64,000 nucleotides of DNA from NCBI RefSeq assembly GCF_000300335.1, contig NZ_AMRM01000012.1, positions 1 through 64,000 on the forward strand, written 5' to 3'. Within the stretch, counting starts at the first letter, position 1; every line of letters starts with the position of its first letter. The notes beneath the pieces are model-generated. The model saw only the letters and a program-made list of their open reading frames with translations. It made no database searches and had not been told where the DNA came from. The DNA comes from Nitratireductor pacificus pht-3B (lineage in GTDB: Bacteria > Pseudomonadota > Alphaproteobacteria > Rhizobiales > Rhizobiaceae). Positions 44,876-52,725 of this stretch are shown piece after piece. Made by a program: the position numbers and the translations under genes.

Positions 44876-45937
44876 TCACTGCGCGGCCGCACCAAGCCTC
44901 GCATCCACGGAGGCCGTGCACTGGTTGATGGCGGCATTGTAGCTGTCGAGGAAGGCCTGGTTCGCCGGGTCCTGGCCGGTGAACCACGTCTCCATCCCGC
45001 TGGCCGCCTGGCGGAAGGCCGCCTTCTCCTCGTTGCTCAGGCTATGGATCGTGCCGCCGGCATCGGTGAAGGCCTTGTAGGAACGCACCTCGTGGTATTT
45101 CGGATAGGCCCGCAGATACTGCTCGATCACGTCGAAGCCCTCGACGACGATCTTGCGCAGGTCCTCCGGCATCGACATGAACTTGTCGTTGTTGATAAAC
45201 CAGGTGCCGCCCATATAGGCATGCCCGTCGAGCGTGATGTGCTTCAGGTGTTCCTGGAAGTTCATCGCCACGATGTCGGTGATGCCGTTCTTGGTGCCTT
45301 CGACGACGCCGGTCGCAAGCGAGGTATAGACCTCCGGCCAGGAGATGCCCGTCGGCGCGCCGCCGAGCTGGCGCACGAGTTCCTGCTGGATCTCGGCGGG
45401 AATGGTGCGCAGCTTCATTCCCTTGACGTCTTCCGGCGTCTTGATCGGCTTGCCGGTCGTGGCGAAGTTCCGCCAGCCGCCGGAGTTGGACACCACCATC
45501 AGACGGATGTTGCCGGTCTCATCCAGCATGCCCTTGCGCAGCATGCTCATGAAGTCCTGATCATCGAACACGCATTCGGCGACCTCGTCATCGCGCAGCA
45601 TGTAGGGCAGGTCGAGGCCCGCGAAGGCCGGCCAGAGATTGCCCGGCTCGCCGAAGTTCGACTGATAGATGTCGACCAGGCCCGCCTGCATGCCTTCGAA
45701 GCACTCGCGGCCGGAAGCGCACAGCGTCCCGCCCGTGTAGATCTCCACGTCGATGCGTCCGTTCGACTTGGTATTGACCAGATGGCGGAACGCCTGGACC
45801 GCCTGGTAGTTGTAGTTGTCCTCGCCGGTCGCGAGCGGCGTGACCAGCTTGAATTCAGCTTCCTGGGCGGATGCCGGCAGGGCCGACAGGCTCAGGGCCA
45901 CGGCAGAAGCCGCAAGGGCGCGTTTCAGAACACTCAT
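44876..45937 (-). CDS. TRAP transporter binding protein (DctP type), sugar module
   Basis: 353 residues, ATG at 45937 with GGAGGT five bases upstream. Signal peptide about 1-24 (AASAVALSLSALPASAQ). DctP fold: FKLVTPLATGEDNYNYQAVQAFRHLVNTKSNGRIDVEIYTGGTL, then MKLRTIPAEIQQELVRQLGGAPTGISWPEVYTSLATGVVEGTKN. The position of the clamp Arg is occupied (KLRTI). Two Cys pairs (TLCASGRECF) are likely a disulfide. Unusually it is the last gene of the operon, after the permeases. Ligand unknown; inferred to be the sugar acid or sulfonate processed by the neighbouring enzymes. Confidence 0.88.
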   Translation of the reverse strand: MSVLKRALAASAVALSLSALPASAQEAEFKLVTPLATGEDNYNYQAVQAFRHLVNTKSNGRIDVEIYTGGTLCASGRECFEGMQAGLVDIYQSNFGEPGNLWPAFAGLDLPYMLRDDEVAECVFDDQDFMSMLRKGMLDETGNIRLMVVSNSGGWRNFATTGKPIKTPEDVKGMKLRTIPAEIQQELVRQLGGAPTGISWPEVYTSLATGVVEGTKNGITDIVAMNFQEHLKHITLDGHAYMGGTWFINNDKFMSMPEDLRKIVVEGFDVIEQYLRAYPKYHEVRSYKAFTDAGGTIHSLSNEEKAAFRQAASGMETWFTGQDPANQAFLDSYNAAINQCTASVDARLGAAAQ

Positions 45938-45994
45938 TCATACCTCCATTGATTTGCACGGCACTTTCCCAGTGCTCTTGTTGAGACTTGCCGG

Positions 45995-47362
45995 TCATCC
46001 TCCGATGCCGGAAACGATGGTGCCCCAGTTGTCCCACAGCCAGGGCAGGCCGAGCGTGAGGACCGGGATGTAGGCCACGAGCAGGATCACCACGATCTCG
46101 GCGATCAAGAAGGGGATGATGGCGCGGACGATCTCCGAGAAGCGCGCGCCGGAGATCGACGTGGCGACGAACAGCACGAGGCCCATCGGCGGCGTCGCCA
46201 GGCCGACCGTCACGTTGAGACACATCATCACGGCGAAATGCACCGGTTCAATGCCGTAGGCGGTGGCGGCGGGCGCCAGGATCGGCCCGAGAATAAGGAT
46301 GGCCGGCCCCGCGTCGAGCACCATGCCGACGATGAACAGGAAGATGTTCACCAGCAGCAGGAACACCAGCACGTTGTCGGACACCGACAGCATGGCATTG
46401 GTCAGCATGGCGGGAACGCCCGCGATGGCGACGATCTGGCTGAAACCGCTCGCGACGCCCACCAGGAGCAGGACGACGCCCGACTGGATGGAGGTGCGCT
46501 TCAGGATTCCGTAGAAGGCGCGCAGGCCGAAACCGTCCTCGTCGATCAGGCCAAACCGGTGGCCAAGCTTCACCCCGATATTGAGGAGAAGCGCATAGGC
46601 GACCGCGACGGCCGCGGCCTCGGTCGGGGTGAAATAGCCCGACAGGATGCCGCCGAGAAGGATGATGGGCGTGAGCAGCGGGAAGAAGGCGCGCAGGCCC
46701 GCCTGCCCCCGCTGCTTCCACGCCATCCGCTCGTTGGCGACGGGAAAATCGAACCGGTGCGCCATGAAGGCGGTGACCGCCATCAGCGCGCCGGCCAGCA
46801 TCAGGCCCGGAACGATGCCGCCGAGGAACATGCGGGCGACGTCCACATTCATCACGAAGGCATAGAGCACCATCAGCCCGGACGGCGGGATCACCGGCCC
46901 GATGACCGAACTGGCAGCGGTGATGGCGGCGGCGAACTTGCGCGAATAGCCGTTCTTCTCCATCGCCGGGATGAGCATCGAGCCGAGCGCCGACGTGTCG
47001 GCGACAGCGGAGCCGGACAGACCGGCGAACAGGACGCTGGCCGCGATGTTCACATGCGCCAGCCCCCCGCGGATATGGCCGAGCATGGCGCGGGAGAAAT
47101 CGACCAGCGCCCGCGTCACCATGCCCGAATTCATGATCTCGCCAGCGAGGATGAAGAACGGCACCGCCATGATCGGAAACGAGGATATGCCGGAATAGAC
47201 GCGGTTCACCTGCATGCCGAGAAACGCCATGCGCTCGATCTGCCAGAGCTGGAACACGCCGGCCCCGATCATCGCGAAGAAGACCGGCACGCCGAGCGCC
47301 AGCAGGATCAGGAAGCCCCAGAAGACAGTGAGGCCCTTGAAGGCAAATGCAAAGCCGCCCAT
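45995..47362 (-). CDS. TRAP transporter large permease (DctM type), sugar module
   Basis: 455 residues, about 12 membrane segments. DctM signatures: FFILAGEIMNSGMVTRALVDFSRAMLGHIRGGLAHVNIAASVLFAGLSGSAVADTSALGSMLIPAM, AAITAASSVIGPVIPPSGLMVLYAFVM, and CLNVTVGLATPPMGLVLFVATSISG near the end (quoted in parts by position: about 66-130, 142-168 and 385-410). Sits between the small subunit and binding-protein genes. Confidence 0.9.
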   Translation of the reverse strand: MGGFAFAFKGLTVFWGFLILLALGVPVFFAMIGAGVFQLWQIERMAFLGMQVNRVYSGISSFPIMAVPFFILAGEIMNSGMVTRALVDFSRAMLGHIRGGLAHVNIAASVLFAGLSGSAVADTSALGSMLIPAMEKNGYSRKFAAAITAASSVIGPVIPPSGLMVLYAFVMNVDVARMFLGGIVPGLMLAGALMAVTAFMAHRFDFPVANERMAWKQRGQAGLRAFFPLLTPIILLGGILSGYFTPTEAAAVAVAYALLLNIGVKLGHRFGLIDEDGFGLRAFYGILKRTSIQSGVVLLLVGVASGFSQIVAIAGVPAMLTNAMLSVSDNVLVFLLLVNIFLFIVGMVLDAGPAILILGPILAPAATAYGIEPVHFAVMMCLNVTVGLATPPMGLVLFVATSISGARFSEIVRAIIPFLIAEIVVILLVAYIPVLTLGLPWLWDNWGTIVSGIGG

Positions 47363-47365
47363 GTC

Positions 47366-48010
47366 TCAGCCCCTCCCCTCTGCGTCGTCCGCGTCCCTGG
47401 CGGCCGCCTCGCCCTCCGGCAGGCGCGCCATCCCGTCGAGGTCGAAATTGCGTATGTCCTCCTCGCCGCTGACGAAGGCGCGGACGGATTTCAGGATATG
47501 CTCGACCGAGATCATCAGGAGACCGGCAAAGCCGATCGGCAGGATGACGTAGACATACTTGTTCTTGACGACGATCGAGCCTGCGGCCTCCGCGCCGATG
47601 AGCGGTGCGGCAAGCGTGCGGATGAGCCGGGTCGTCTGCGGAAGCAGGCTGTTGCCGCCGGAAAAAAACAGCCAGCTGTAGTAGATCGCGCCGATCAGGA
47701 GGCCGGCCTCGAGCAGGTGGATCAGAACGTTGAAGAAGGTTCGCGGGCGCACCGGCATCGCCTCCACCAGAACGTCGATCCGCGTGAACTGGTGATGGCG
47801 ATAGGCCCAGGGCCCGATCAGGAACGAAACCCAGACCATCGAAGCGAGCGCGATCTCCTCGGTCCAGCCGATGGGCGCGCGCAGCTCGCGGCTGATCACC
47901 TGCAGGATGATGGCCGCCGTCATCGTCGTCAGGAAGATGCAGGCGATCATGACGCCGAGATTCGACATCACGCGGTTCAGCCGGCCCATGAGATCAATCA
48001 GGAGACGCAT
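47366..48010 (-). CDS. TRAP transporter small permease (DctQ type), sugar module
   Basis: 214 residues from the ATG at 48010, with AGGAGG seven bases upstream; it overlaps the deacetylase stop by 13 bases. Membrane segments include GVMIACIFLTTMTAAIILQ and VYVILPIGFAGLLMISVEHIL. The DctQ motif is WTEEIALASMVWVSFLIGPWAYRHHQFTRIDV. At 214 aa it is slightly long, with an Asp/Glu-rich cytoplasmic tail. Confidence 0.87.
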   Translation of the reverse strand: MRLLIDLMGRLNRVMSNLGVMIACIFLTTMTAAIILQVISRELRAPIGWTEEIALASMVWVSFLIGPWAYRHHQFTRIDVLVEAMPVRPRTFFNVLIHLLEAGLLIGAIYYSWLFFSGGNSLLPQTTRLIRTLAAPLIGAEAAGSIVVKNKYVYVILPIGFAGLLMISVEHILKSVRAFVSGEEDIRNFDLDGMARLPEGEAAARDADDAEGRG

Positions 48011-48852
48011 GCGCCGTCCTCCTGTCGCTTCGGAAGGTCGTGCCAGTTGATCACGCTGCTGCCCGCGAAGAGTTCGGCCCCGGCCACTCCGGAGAACAGC
48101 GCATGCTCCTGCGTGCGCGGCCAGACCATGTGCGGGGCGAAGGTCGCCGTATCGTCCGGCGCGTTGGCGTGCAGCGCCAGCCAGTGCCGGCCGGGACCGG
48201 CCGCCGCTATGCGACACGCGAAGAAGGCGCCGGCGGGTTCGCCCTCCGGCGTGAAGCCGATCATGAAATCGTCGAAGATCGGGTCTCCGCGCCGGCTGGC
48301 TTCGGCGAGATATTCCCGGTGAAGCCCGTCATCGGCGGGAAGCACCCGGACGGCGTCGAAAAGCTGGCCCGCATTGCGGAAGAAGGGGACGGGGATCCCG
48401 TGCCGTGAGGCCACCGCCCACAGGCGCTCCATGAAGCCCGGCAGATAGGCCGTCCCCATATGCGCGTCGAGATGGGTCGGGTTCAGACCGTCGGCGATGG
48501 CGCGCTCCACCTGCGCGGCGATCTCATCCTCCACCGCGTTCGGGTCGGCGCTCTTCAGCACCTCCTGCGGCCGCCGGTGGAAGAAGCCCTCGTCATCGAC
48601 CAGACCGCCCGCTTTCCCCGACAGCGGCCGCCAGCGATAGCGGTTCCATTCCGATGTCAGGGTAACGTGGACGCCCATGTCCTGGCCCGGATTTTCGCGA
48701 TGGTCCTCGACGGCCATCGGATAATAGGGACAGGGCACCATGGCGGACGCGCTGGTCACGGTGCCCGCGGCGCGGAGGGCCTTCCATGCGGTCACCGAGC
48801 CGGCGGTGGCCCCGACATCGTCGAGATGCGGCAGGAAGGTCCGGGCGGTCAT
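47998..48852 (-). CDS. YdjC/ChbG-family carbohydrate deacetylase
   Basis: 284 residues. The YdjC metal site is complete: HLDDVGATAGS (Asp11/Asp12), GVHVTLTSEWN (His62) and THLDAHMG (His127, His131). Family members such as ChbG remove an N-acetyl group from chitooligosaccharides or other acetylated sugars using one metal ion. No signal peptide, so it would act on the substrate after import. Directly followed upstream (two-base gap) by the NagB-like gene; a deacetylase next to an aminosugar-isomerase homologue suggests an N-acetylated amino sugar as substrate. Confidence 0.85.
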   Translation of the reverse strand: MTARTFLPHLDDVGATAGSVTAWKALRAAGTVTSASAMVPCPYYPMAVEDHRENPGQDMGVHVTLTSEWNRYRWRPLSGKAGGLVDDEGFFHRRPQEVLKSADPNAVEDEIAAQVERAIADGLNPTHLDAHMGTAYLPGFMERLWAVASRHGIPVPFFRNAGQLFDAVRVLPADDGLHREYLAEASRRGDPIFDDFMIGFTPEGEPAGAFFACRIAAAGPGRHWLALHANAPDDTATFAPHMVWPRTQEHALFSGVAGAELFAGSSVINWHDLPKRQEDGACVS

Positions 48853-48854
48853 CG

Positions 48855-49706
48855 CTACCTCAATCCCGGTTCGGGCATGGTCAGAACCTCCGTGGTGACA
48901 TCCACCGAGAAATCAGCGTGGCGGCGCACCAGCGACGCGGGAAACGCCGCAGTCTCCGGGGCGAGCAGCATCCGTCTGATCGCCGCCGACTGCCAGTGGC
49001 GGTTCATCCAGATGCGCAGCCTGCGCGCGCTCAGGATCTCCTTCATCCCGACCGTGACGGCCATGACGGGGATCCTCTGGATGTTACCGCGCGCCGCGGT
49101 GACGGCGTTGATCAGGCGCGTCTTCTCGCACAGATGCACGATGCGCGTCGGCAGCGCGGCAAACCAGTCCGCGTCGGTCACCCCTTCCACCGGGTCGTTG
49201 AACGCCAGATGTCCGGTGATGCCGACCCCCGCATAGGCGAAGTCGAGGCCATGCGCCTCGATCAGGCGCGGGATCGCATCCAGCTCGTGCGGGTCGGGCA
49301 CGATCAGGCGGGGCCGCATGGTCTCGGGCAGCCGTTCCACCAAGTTACGCCGCATATGGCCGCGAAAGCTCAGCGGATCGTCTTCGCCGATCCAGGTATT
49401 GTCGCCCTGGAGATATTCGTCCATCACAATGAAGGTGACGCCGGACAGGAAAAGGCGCTCTTTCACACAGCGCTCGGCCAGCAGTTGGTACTGCCCCACC
49501 GGGCCGACCGGCACGATCAGCGAACAGACGCCCTTCTCCCGAAGACAGTCGCGGATGTCGGCGAACAGCCGTTCTGCCATGGCAAGGCACAGGGCCTCCG
49601 CATCGTCGTGAACGGAAAGGGCCGGACGGTCGAAGGCGCGCAGGGCCTGCTCGTCCGCCCGCAGCGCGGCCTGGGTATCCGCGTCTATGCCCTGATACGC
49701 TCCCAA
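48855..49706 (-). CDS. NagB-like (glucosamine-6-phosphate deaminase family) protein with altered phosphate site
   Basis: 283 residues if begun at the TTG at 49706, five bases after GGGAGGAGG; the frame continues upstream to 49763, but that part is promoter and operator. NagB landmarks: TFIVMDEYLQGDN (Asp96, base equivalent to NagB Asp72) and YAGVGITGHLAFNDP, where His166 is kept but the NagB Asp141 is Thr164 and Glu148 is Asp171. The phosphate loop PTGGTP is PVGPVG here, and the GSQK phosphate lysine region reads NRHW. So the fold is NagB but the substrate probably lacks a 6-phosphate. First gene of the leftward operon with deacetylase and TRAP genes. Could be an isomerase or deaminase for an unphosphorylated or sulfonated amino sugar. 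Confidence 0.8.
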   Translation of the reverse strand: MGAYQGIDADTQAALRADEQALRAFDRPALSVHDDAEALCLAMAERLFADIRDCLREKGVCSLIVPVGPVGQYQLLAERCVKERLFLSGVTFIVMDEYLQGDNTWIGEDDPLSFRGHMRRNLVERLPETMRPRLIVPDPHELDAIPRLIEAHGLDFAYAGVGITGHLAFNDPVEGVTDADWFAALPTRIVHLCEKTRLINAVTAARGNIQRIPVMAVTVGMKEILSARRLRIWMNRHWQSAAIRRMLLAPETAAFPASLVRRHADFSVDVTTEVLTMPEPGLR

Positions 49707-49730
49707 GGCGTCCTCCTCCCACAGTGAACG

Positions 49731-49763
49731 ACTCTTATAACTCTTATATATGAATTCCGTCAA
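49731..49763 (-). promoter_or_regulatory. Promoter and operators of the NagB-like/TRAP operon
   Basis: Reading leftward, -35 TTGACG (49763-49758) and -10 TTATAA (49740-49735) are 17 bases apart. Two direct copies of ACTCTTATA (49731-49739 and 49740-49748 on the + strand) cover the -10 and the spacer. They are half-sites of the TCTTATATAAGA operator seen at suyA, so the same class of repressor should act here. Confidence 0.8.
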
Positions 49764-49790
49764 TCACGCCCGATTACCTCCTCGATCGGC

Positions 49791-50582
49791 CTATCGAAGA
49801 TCCGAGGCATAGTGGAACTGCTCGGTAAGGCACCTGCTGCGGCGCAGCTCGACCAGCGCCCCGTTGAGGGCGAATGCCTGGCGATCGATCTGCAGCACCG
49901 GCATGTGCTCGGAGCAGCCCAGCACGTCCGCATCCTCGGCGGAGGCGGCCACCGCCCGAAGCTGTTCGGCGGCGCGCGTGACGGTCGTCACGAAATGCCG
50001 CTCGTACAGCTCGTAGATGTTGTTCGGCAGCGGTACATGCACGTCGAGACCCGGGAACCGATCCGCCGAAAGCACGATCTGCTCGCTGAGCATGACCCGT
50101 CCCTTCAGCGCGCGGTGGCGGACAATGCGCCAGACGTCACCCTTCGGGCGCAGACCAAGCAGTCTGCTTTCCGAAGCGCTCGGCTCGGCCCGTTTCAGCT
50201 GGCTGTAGACGGTTTCCGGCAGAACCCGGTCACCCTTGTCGTCGGCGATCTTGAAGAACTGGAAGAGCGTGCGCCGCTGGTCGTGCTCCGCCACGAACGT
50301 GCCGCGACCCTGGTGGCGGACGACGATGCGGTCCGCCGACAGCGCGTCGAGCGCCTTGCGGACAGTGCCCTGCGACACGCCCATCTGCACCGAAAGCTGC
50401 TGTTCGGAAGGCAGCAGCGTGCCGGGCTGCCACTCCCCCGAGATCAGCTTGTCCAGAAGCTGCTGCCGGACCTGCATGTAAAGGGGAGTGTATCCGAGCT
50501 GCATGCCCGCGCGCCCGGACGAAGATGAAACGGAGGCGGTCGCGGCTCCGGTTCCGCCGTTGCCATCATTGCTGTCGGTCAC
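49791..50582 (-). CDS. GntR-family regulator (HutC/UTRA class) of the sugar module
   Basis: 263 residues if the GTG at 50582 is used; a TTG at 50594 and an ATG at 50504 (MQLGYTPLYMQ) are alternatives, and the latter aligns best with its paralogue. The extra N-terminus is a Ser/Gly/Ala-rich linker. Winged helix with recognition helix VSQGTVRKALD and wing RHQGRGTFVAE; UTRA domain with WRIVRHRALKGRVMLSEQIVL, PLPNNIYELYERHFV and LQIDRQAFALNGALVELRRSRC. Paralogue of the regulator at 37175-37882, identical in the recognition helix. Divergent from the mutarotase gene. Confidence 0.86.
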   Translation of the reverse strand: MTDSNDGNGGTGAATASVSSSSGRAGMQLGYTPLYMQVRQQLLDKLISGEWQPGTLLPSEQQLSVQMGVSQGTVRKALDALSADRIVVRHQGRGTFVAEHDQRRTLFQFFKIADDKGDRVLPETVYSQLKRAEPSASESRLLGLRPKGDVWRIVRHRALKGRVMLSEQIVLSADRFPGLDVHVPLPNNIYELYERHFVTTVTRAAEQLRAVAASAEDADVLGCSEHMPVLQIDRQAFALNGALVELRRSRCLTEQFHYASDLR

Positions 50583-50594
50583 GCCTATGTCCAA

Positions 50595-50610
50595 ACTCTT
50601 ATATAAAAGT
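50595..50610. promoter_or_regulatory. Operator between the UTRA regulator and the mutarotase gene
   Basis: ACTCTTATATAAAAGT is a 16-bp dyad with a single mismatch (ACTYTTATATAARAGT). It covers the regulator's 5' end and is the most symmetrical relative of the TCTTATATAAGA site at suyA. Autoregulation is likely. Confidence 0.8.
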
Positions 50611-50690
50611 TATAGGTATTGATACCGCGTCTGCCGGCTGGTGCCAACCATATTGTCTCCGAGGGGCAGGACGCAATCGGGAGGAAACGG

Positions 50691-51692
50691 ATGCAGCGTC
50701 GGGTGATTGGCTCGTTCGAGGGACGGGACGTGGAGGAAGTCGTTCTCTCCTCGCGGGAGGGGGTTCGGGTCGCCATCATGACCTATGGGGCGGCGATCCG
50801 CGACTGGCAAGTGCCGGTCGGCGGCACGTTGCGATCGGTCACGCTGGGTTTCGACGACTTCGATTCCTACCCGAAGCACAGCCCCTATTTCGGCGCCGTC
50901 GCCGGTCGGGTGGCGAACCGCACCGCCGGCGCCGCGTTCATGCTCGATGGGCGGCTGCATCGCCTTGTCGCCAATGAGGGAAGCAACCATCTGCATGGCG
51001 GGCCGCGCGGCGTCGGCAAGCAGGTCTGGCGCATCGAGGACCATGACGGCGCCTCCGTAAAGCTCTCCCTGGAAAGCCCCTATGGCGACATGGGATATCC
51101 CGGCGCGCTCGCCATCGCGGTCCGCTACCGCCTGACCGGGCACCGGCTCGAAATCACCTTCACCGCCGATCCGTCCTGCCGGACGCCGGTCAATCTGGTG
51201 CAGCACAACTACTTCAACCTGATGGGACGCGGCGATGTGCTCGATCACCGGCTAAAAATCGAGGCCGGCGCCTATACGCCGGTCGGCGAGGGCCAGGTCG
51301 CCACGGGCGCGATCCTCCCCGTCGACGGCACGAGCTACGACTTCCGGACGGAAAAGACCCTGCGCGACGGTGACGGGGAGCCGCTGTCCTTCGACCACAA
51401 TCTCGTGCTCGACACGCGCCGCGACCGCGCGCAGCCCGCCGCAATCCTCACCGCGCCGGATGGGTCGCTGTCGCTGCGCCTCTTCACCGACCAGCCGGGC
51501 ATCCAGGTCTACAATGGCTGGAAGCTCAACGTTCCCGCGCTAGGGCTGGCAGGAGCGCGCTACGAAGCGTTCGGCGGCGTGTGTCTCGAGGACCAGAATT
51601 TCCCCGGCTCACTCAACCATGCGCATTTCCCGAACCCCTTCGTGGAGCCGGGCGCGCCCTACCGGCATCGCTGCGCCATCGAGATCGGCTGA
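50691..51692 (+). CDS. Aldose 1-epimerase (GalM-family mutarotase)
   Basis: 333 residues from the ATG at 50691, seven bases after GGGAGGA. GalM fold: GAAIRDWQVPVGG, GAVAGRVANRTAGAAFMLDGRLHRLVANEGSNHLHGGPRG (in parts, about 65-105), catalytic His in VQHNYFNLMG and catalytic Glu in VCLEDQNFPGS. It equilibrates alpha and beta anomers of a free sugar. In the E. coli sulfoquinovose cluster YihR belongs to this family, so a mutarotase beside a YihV-like kinase and YihT-like aldolase is notable. Cytoplasmic. Confidence 0.88.
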   Translation: MQRRVIGSFEGRDVEEVVLSSREGVRVAIMTYGAAIRDWQVPVGGTLRSVTLGFDDFDSYPKHSPYFGAVAGRVANRTAGAAFMLDGRLHRLVANEGSNHLHGGPRGVGKQVWRIEDHDGASVKLSLESPYGDMGYPGALAIAVRYRLTGHRLEITFTADPSCRTPVNLVQHNYFNLMGRGDVLDHRLKIEAGAYTPVGEGQVATGAILPVDGTSYDFRTEKTLRDGDGEPLSFDHNLVLDTRRDRAQPAAILTAPDGSLSLRLFTDQPGIQVYNGWKLNVPALGLAGARYEAFGGVCLEDQNFPGSLNHAHFPNPFVEPGAPYRHRCAIEIG

Positions 51693-51711
51693 ATGCGGAT
51701 CGCGCCATCAG

Positions 51712-51784
51712 TCTTGTAAAAGACATATGAATATCCTATAGAAGAATTCTGACATATCAGAATGTCAGATTCCTATATAAGAGT
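51712..51784 (+). promoter_or_regulatory. Promoter with three operator variants before the PfkB kinase
   Basis: Three variants of the motif occur: TCTTGTAAAAGA (51712-51723), TCCTATAGAAGA (51734-51745) and TCCTATATAAGA (51771-51782). A promoter TTGTAA (51714-51719) / TATAGA (51737-51742), spacer 17, is covered by the first two; the third overlaps the ribosome site of the kinase (ATG 51790). A separate dyad CTGACAT...ATGTCAG (51749-51768) lies between. Confidence 0.8.
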
Positions 51785-51789
51785 TCTCG

Positions 51790-52695
51790 ATGGCTCGCAT
51801 CCTGACCCTCGGCATGGCCGTTCTCGACCATGTGTTCCAACTCCCTGCTTTTCCCGAAAGCGGCGAGAAATACCGCGCGGAGAGCTACCGCGCTCAGATC
51901 GGCGGGCCGGCGACCGTCGCGGCGCTGGCGATCCAGCGGCTGGGCGGCTCGGCGAGCCTGTGCGCCCGCCTCGGCGAAGACGCCAACTCGCGGACCATCA
52001 TGGCGGAACTCGACGCCGCGGGCGTGGACTGGTCGCCCTCGGTCGTTCTGCCGGGTGCTGTCGCCCCGGTTTCGGCGGTCTATATCGACGAGGACGGCGA
52101 ACGGCAGATCGTGAACTTTCGCGGCAAGGACCTCGCCGTTTCCGCCGACATGCTGAGCGAAAGCCTGCTGGATGGCGTGGACGCGGTCCTGCTCGATCCG
52201 CGCTGGCCCGAAGGGGCCGAGCGCCTCGCCGCCCTGGCCGCCAGGCGGGGCATCCCGTCCGTGCTCGACGCTGAAAGCGATCTGGAGGCGCTCGAGGGCG
52301 CCATGGCGCTCTGCACGCACATCGCCTTCTCCACCCAGGGGCTGCGCAGCTATTCGGGCGAGGAGGACGTGGTGCTCGGCCTCAAATACTGCGCCGAACG
52401 CTTCAAGGCCTGGCTCGGCGTGACCCATGGCGAGAAGGGCGTGATCTATCTGGACCAGGGCGGCGTCGCGCATGTCGCGGCCTTTGCCGTGCGCACGCTG
52501 GACACGCTGGGTGCCGGCGATGTCTGGCACGGCGCCTTCGCGCTGGGCCTCGGCGAGGGGCGTTCGGTCTTCCAGGCGGTGCGGTTCGCCAATGCGGCGG
52601 CCGGCCTCAAATGCATGAACGGCACCGGTCAGGAAGCCCTGCCGGGGCGCGAGGAAACGCTCGCGCTGATGACCGGCGGCGGCACGCTGCATTGA
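51790..52695 (+). CDS. PfkB-family sugar kinase, YihV-like (candidate sulfofructose kinase)
   Basis: 301 residues. Ribokinase/PfkB fold: QIGGPATVAALAIQRLGG near 36 and DTLGAGDVWHGAFALGLGEG near 238 with catalytic Asp244. It resembles E. coli YihV (6-deoxy-6-sulfofructose kinase) as I remember it: ESGEKYRAESY near 23, VNF near 108, DAVLLDPRWPEGAERL near 131. Lys27, Asn109 and Arg138, placed in the sulfonate pocket of YihV in my recollection, fall at the same positions; Lys27 and Arg138 are also used by Pfk-2 for phosphate, so they show only that an anionic C6 group is plausible. Start of the rightward kinase-aldolase-isomerase-dehydrogenase operon. Confidence 0.82.
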   Translation: MARILTLGMAVLDHVFQLPAFPESGEKYRAESYRAQIGGPATVAALAIQRLGGSASLCARLGEDANSRTIMAELDAAGVDWSPSVVLPGAVAPVSAVYIDEDGERQIVNFRGKDLAVSADMLSESLLDGVDAVLLDPRWPEGAERLAALAARRGIPSVLDAESDLEALEGAMALCTHIAFSTQGLRSYSGEEDVVLGLKYCAERFKAWLGVTHGEKGVIYLDQGGVAHVAAFAVRTLDTLGAGDVWHGAFALGLGEGRSVFQAVRFANAAAGLKCMNGTGQEALPGREETLALMTGGGTLH

Positions 52696-52725
52696 GCCGC
52701 CGATAGAATCACAAGGGGAGCGACA

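Noticed and set aside
46238-48322. A 694-codon rightward open frame opposite the TRAP and deacetylase genes
   Set aside because: Same antisense composition artefact; the leftward genes have clear families and ribosome sites.
48855-49706. NagB-like gene as an ordinary glucosamine-6-phosphate deaminase
   Set aside because: The phosphate-binding loop, phosphate lysine and Asp141 equivalent are not conserved.
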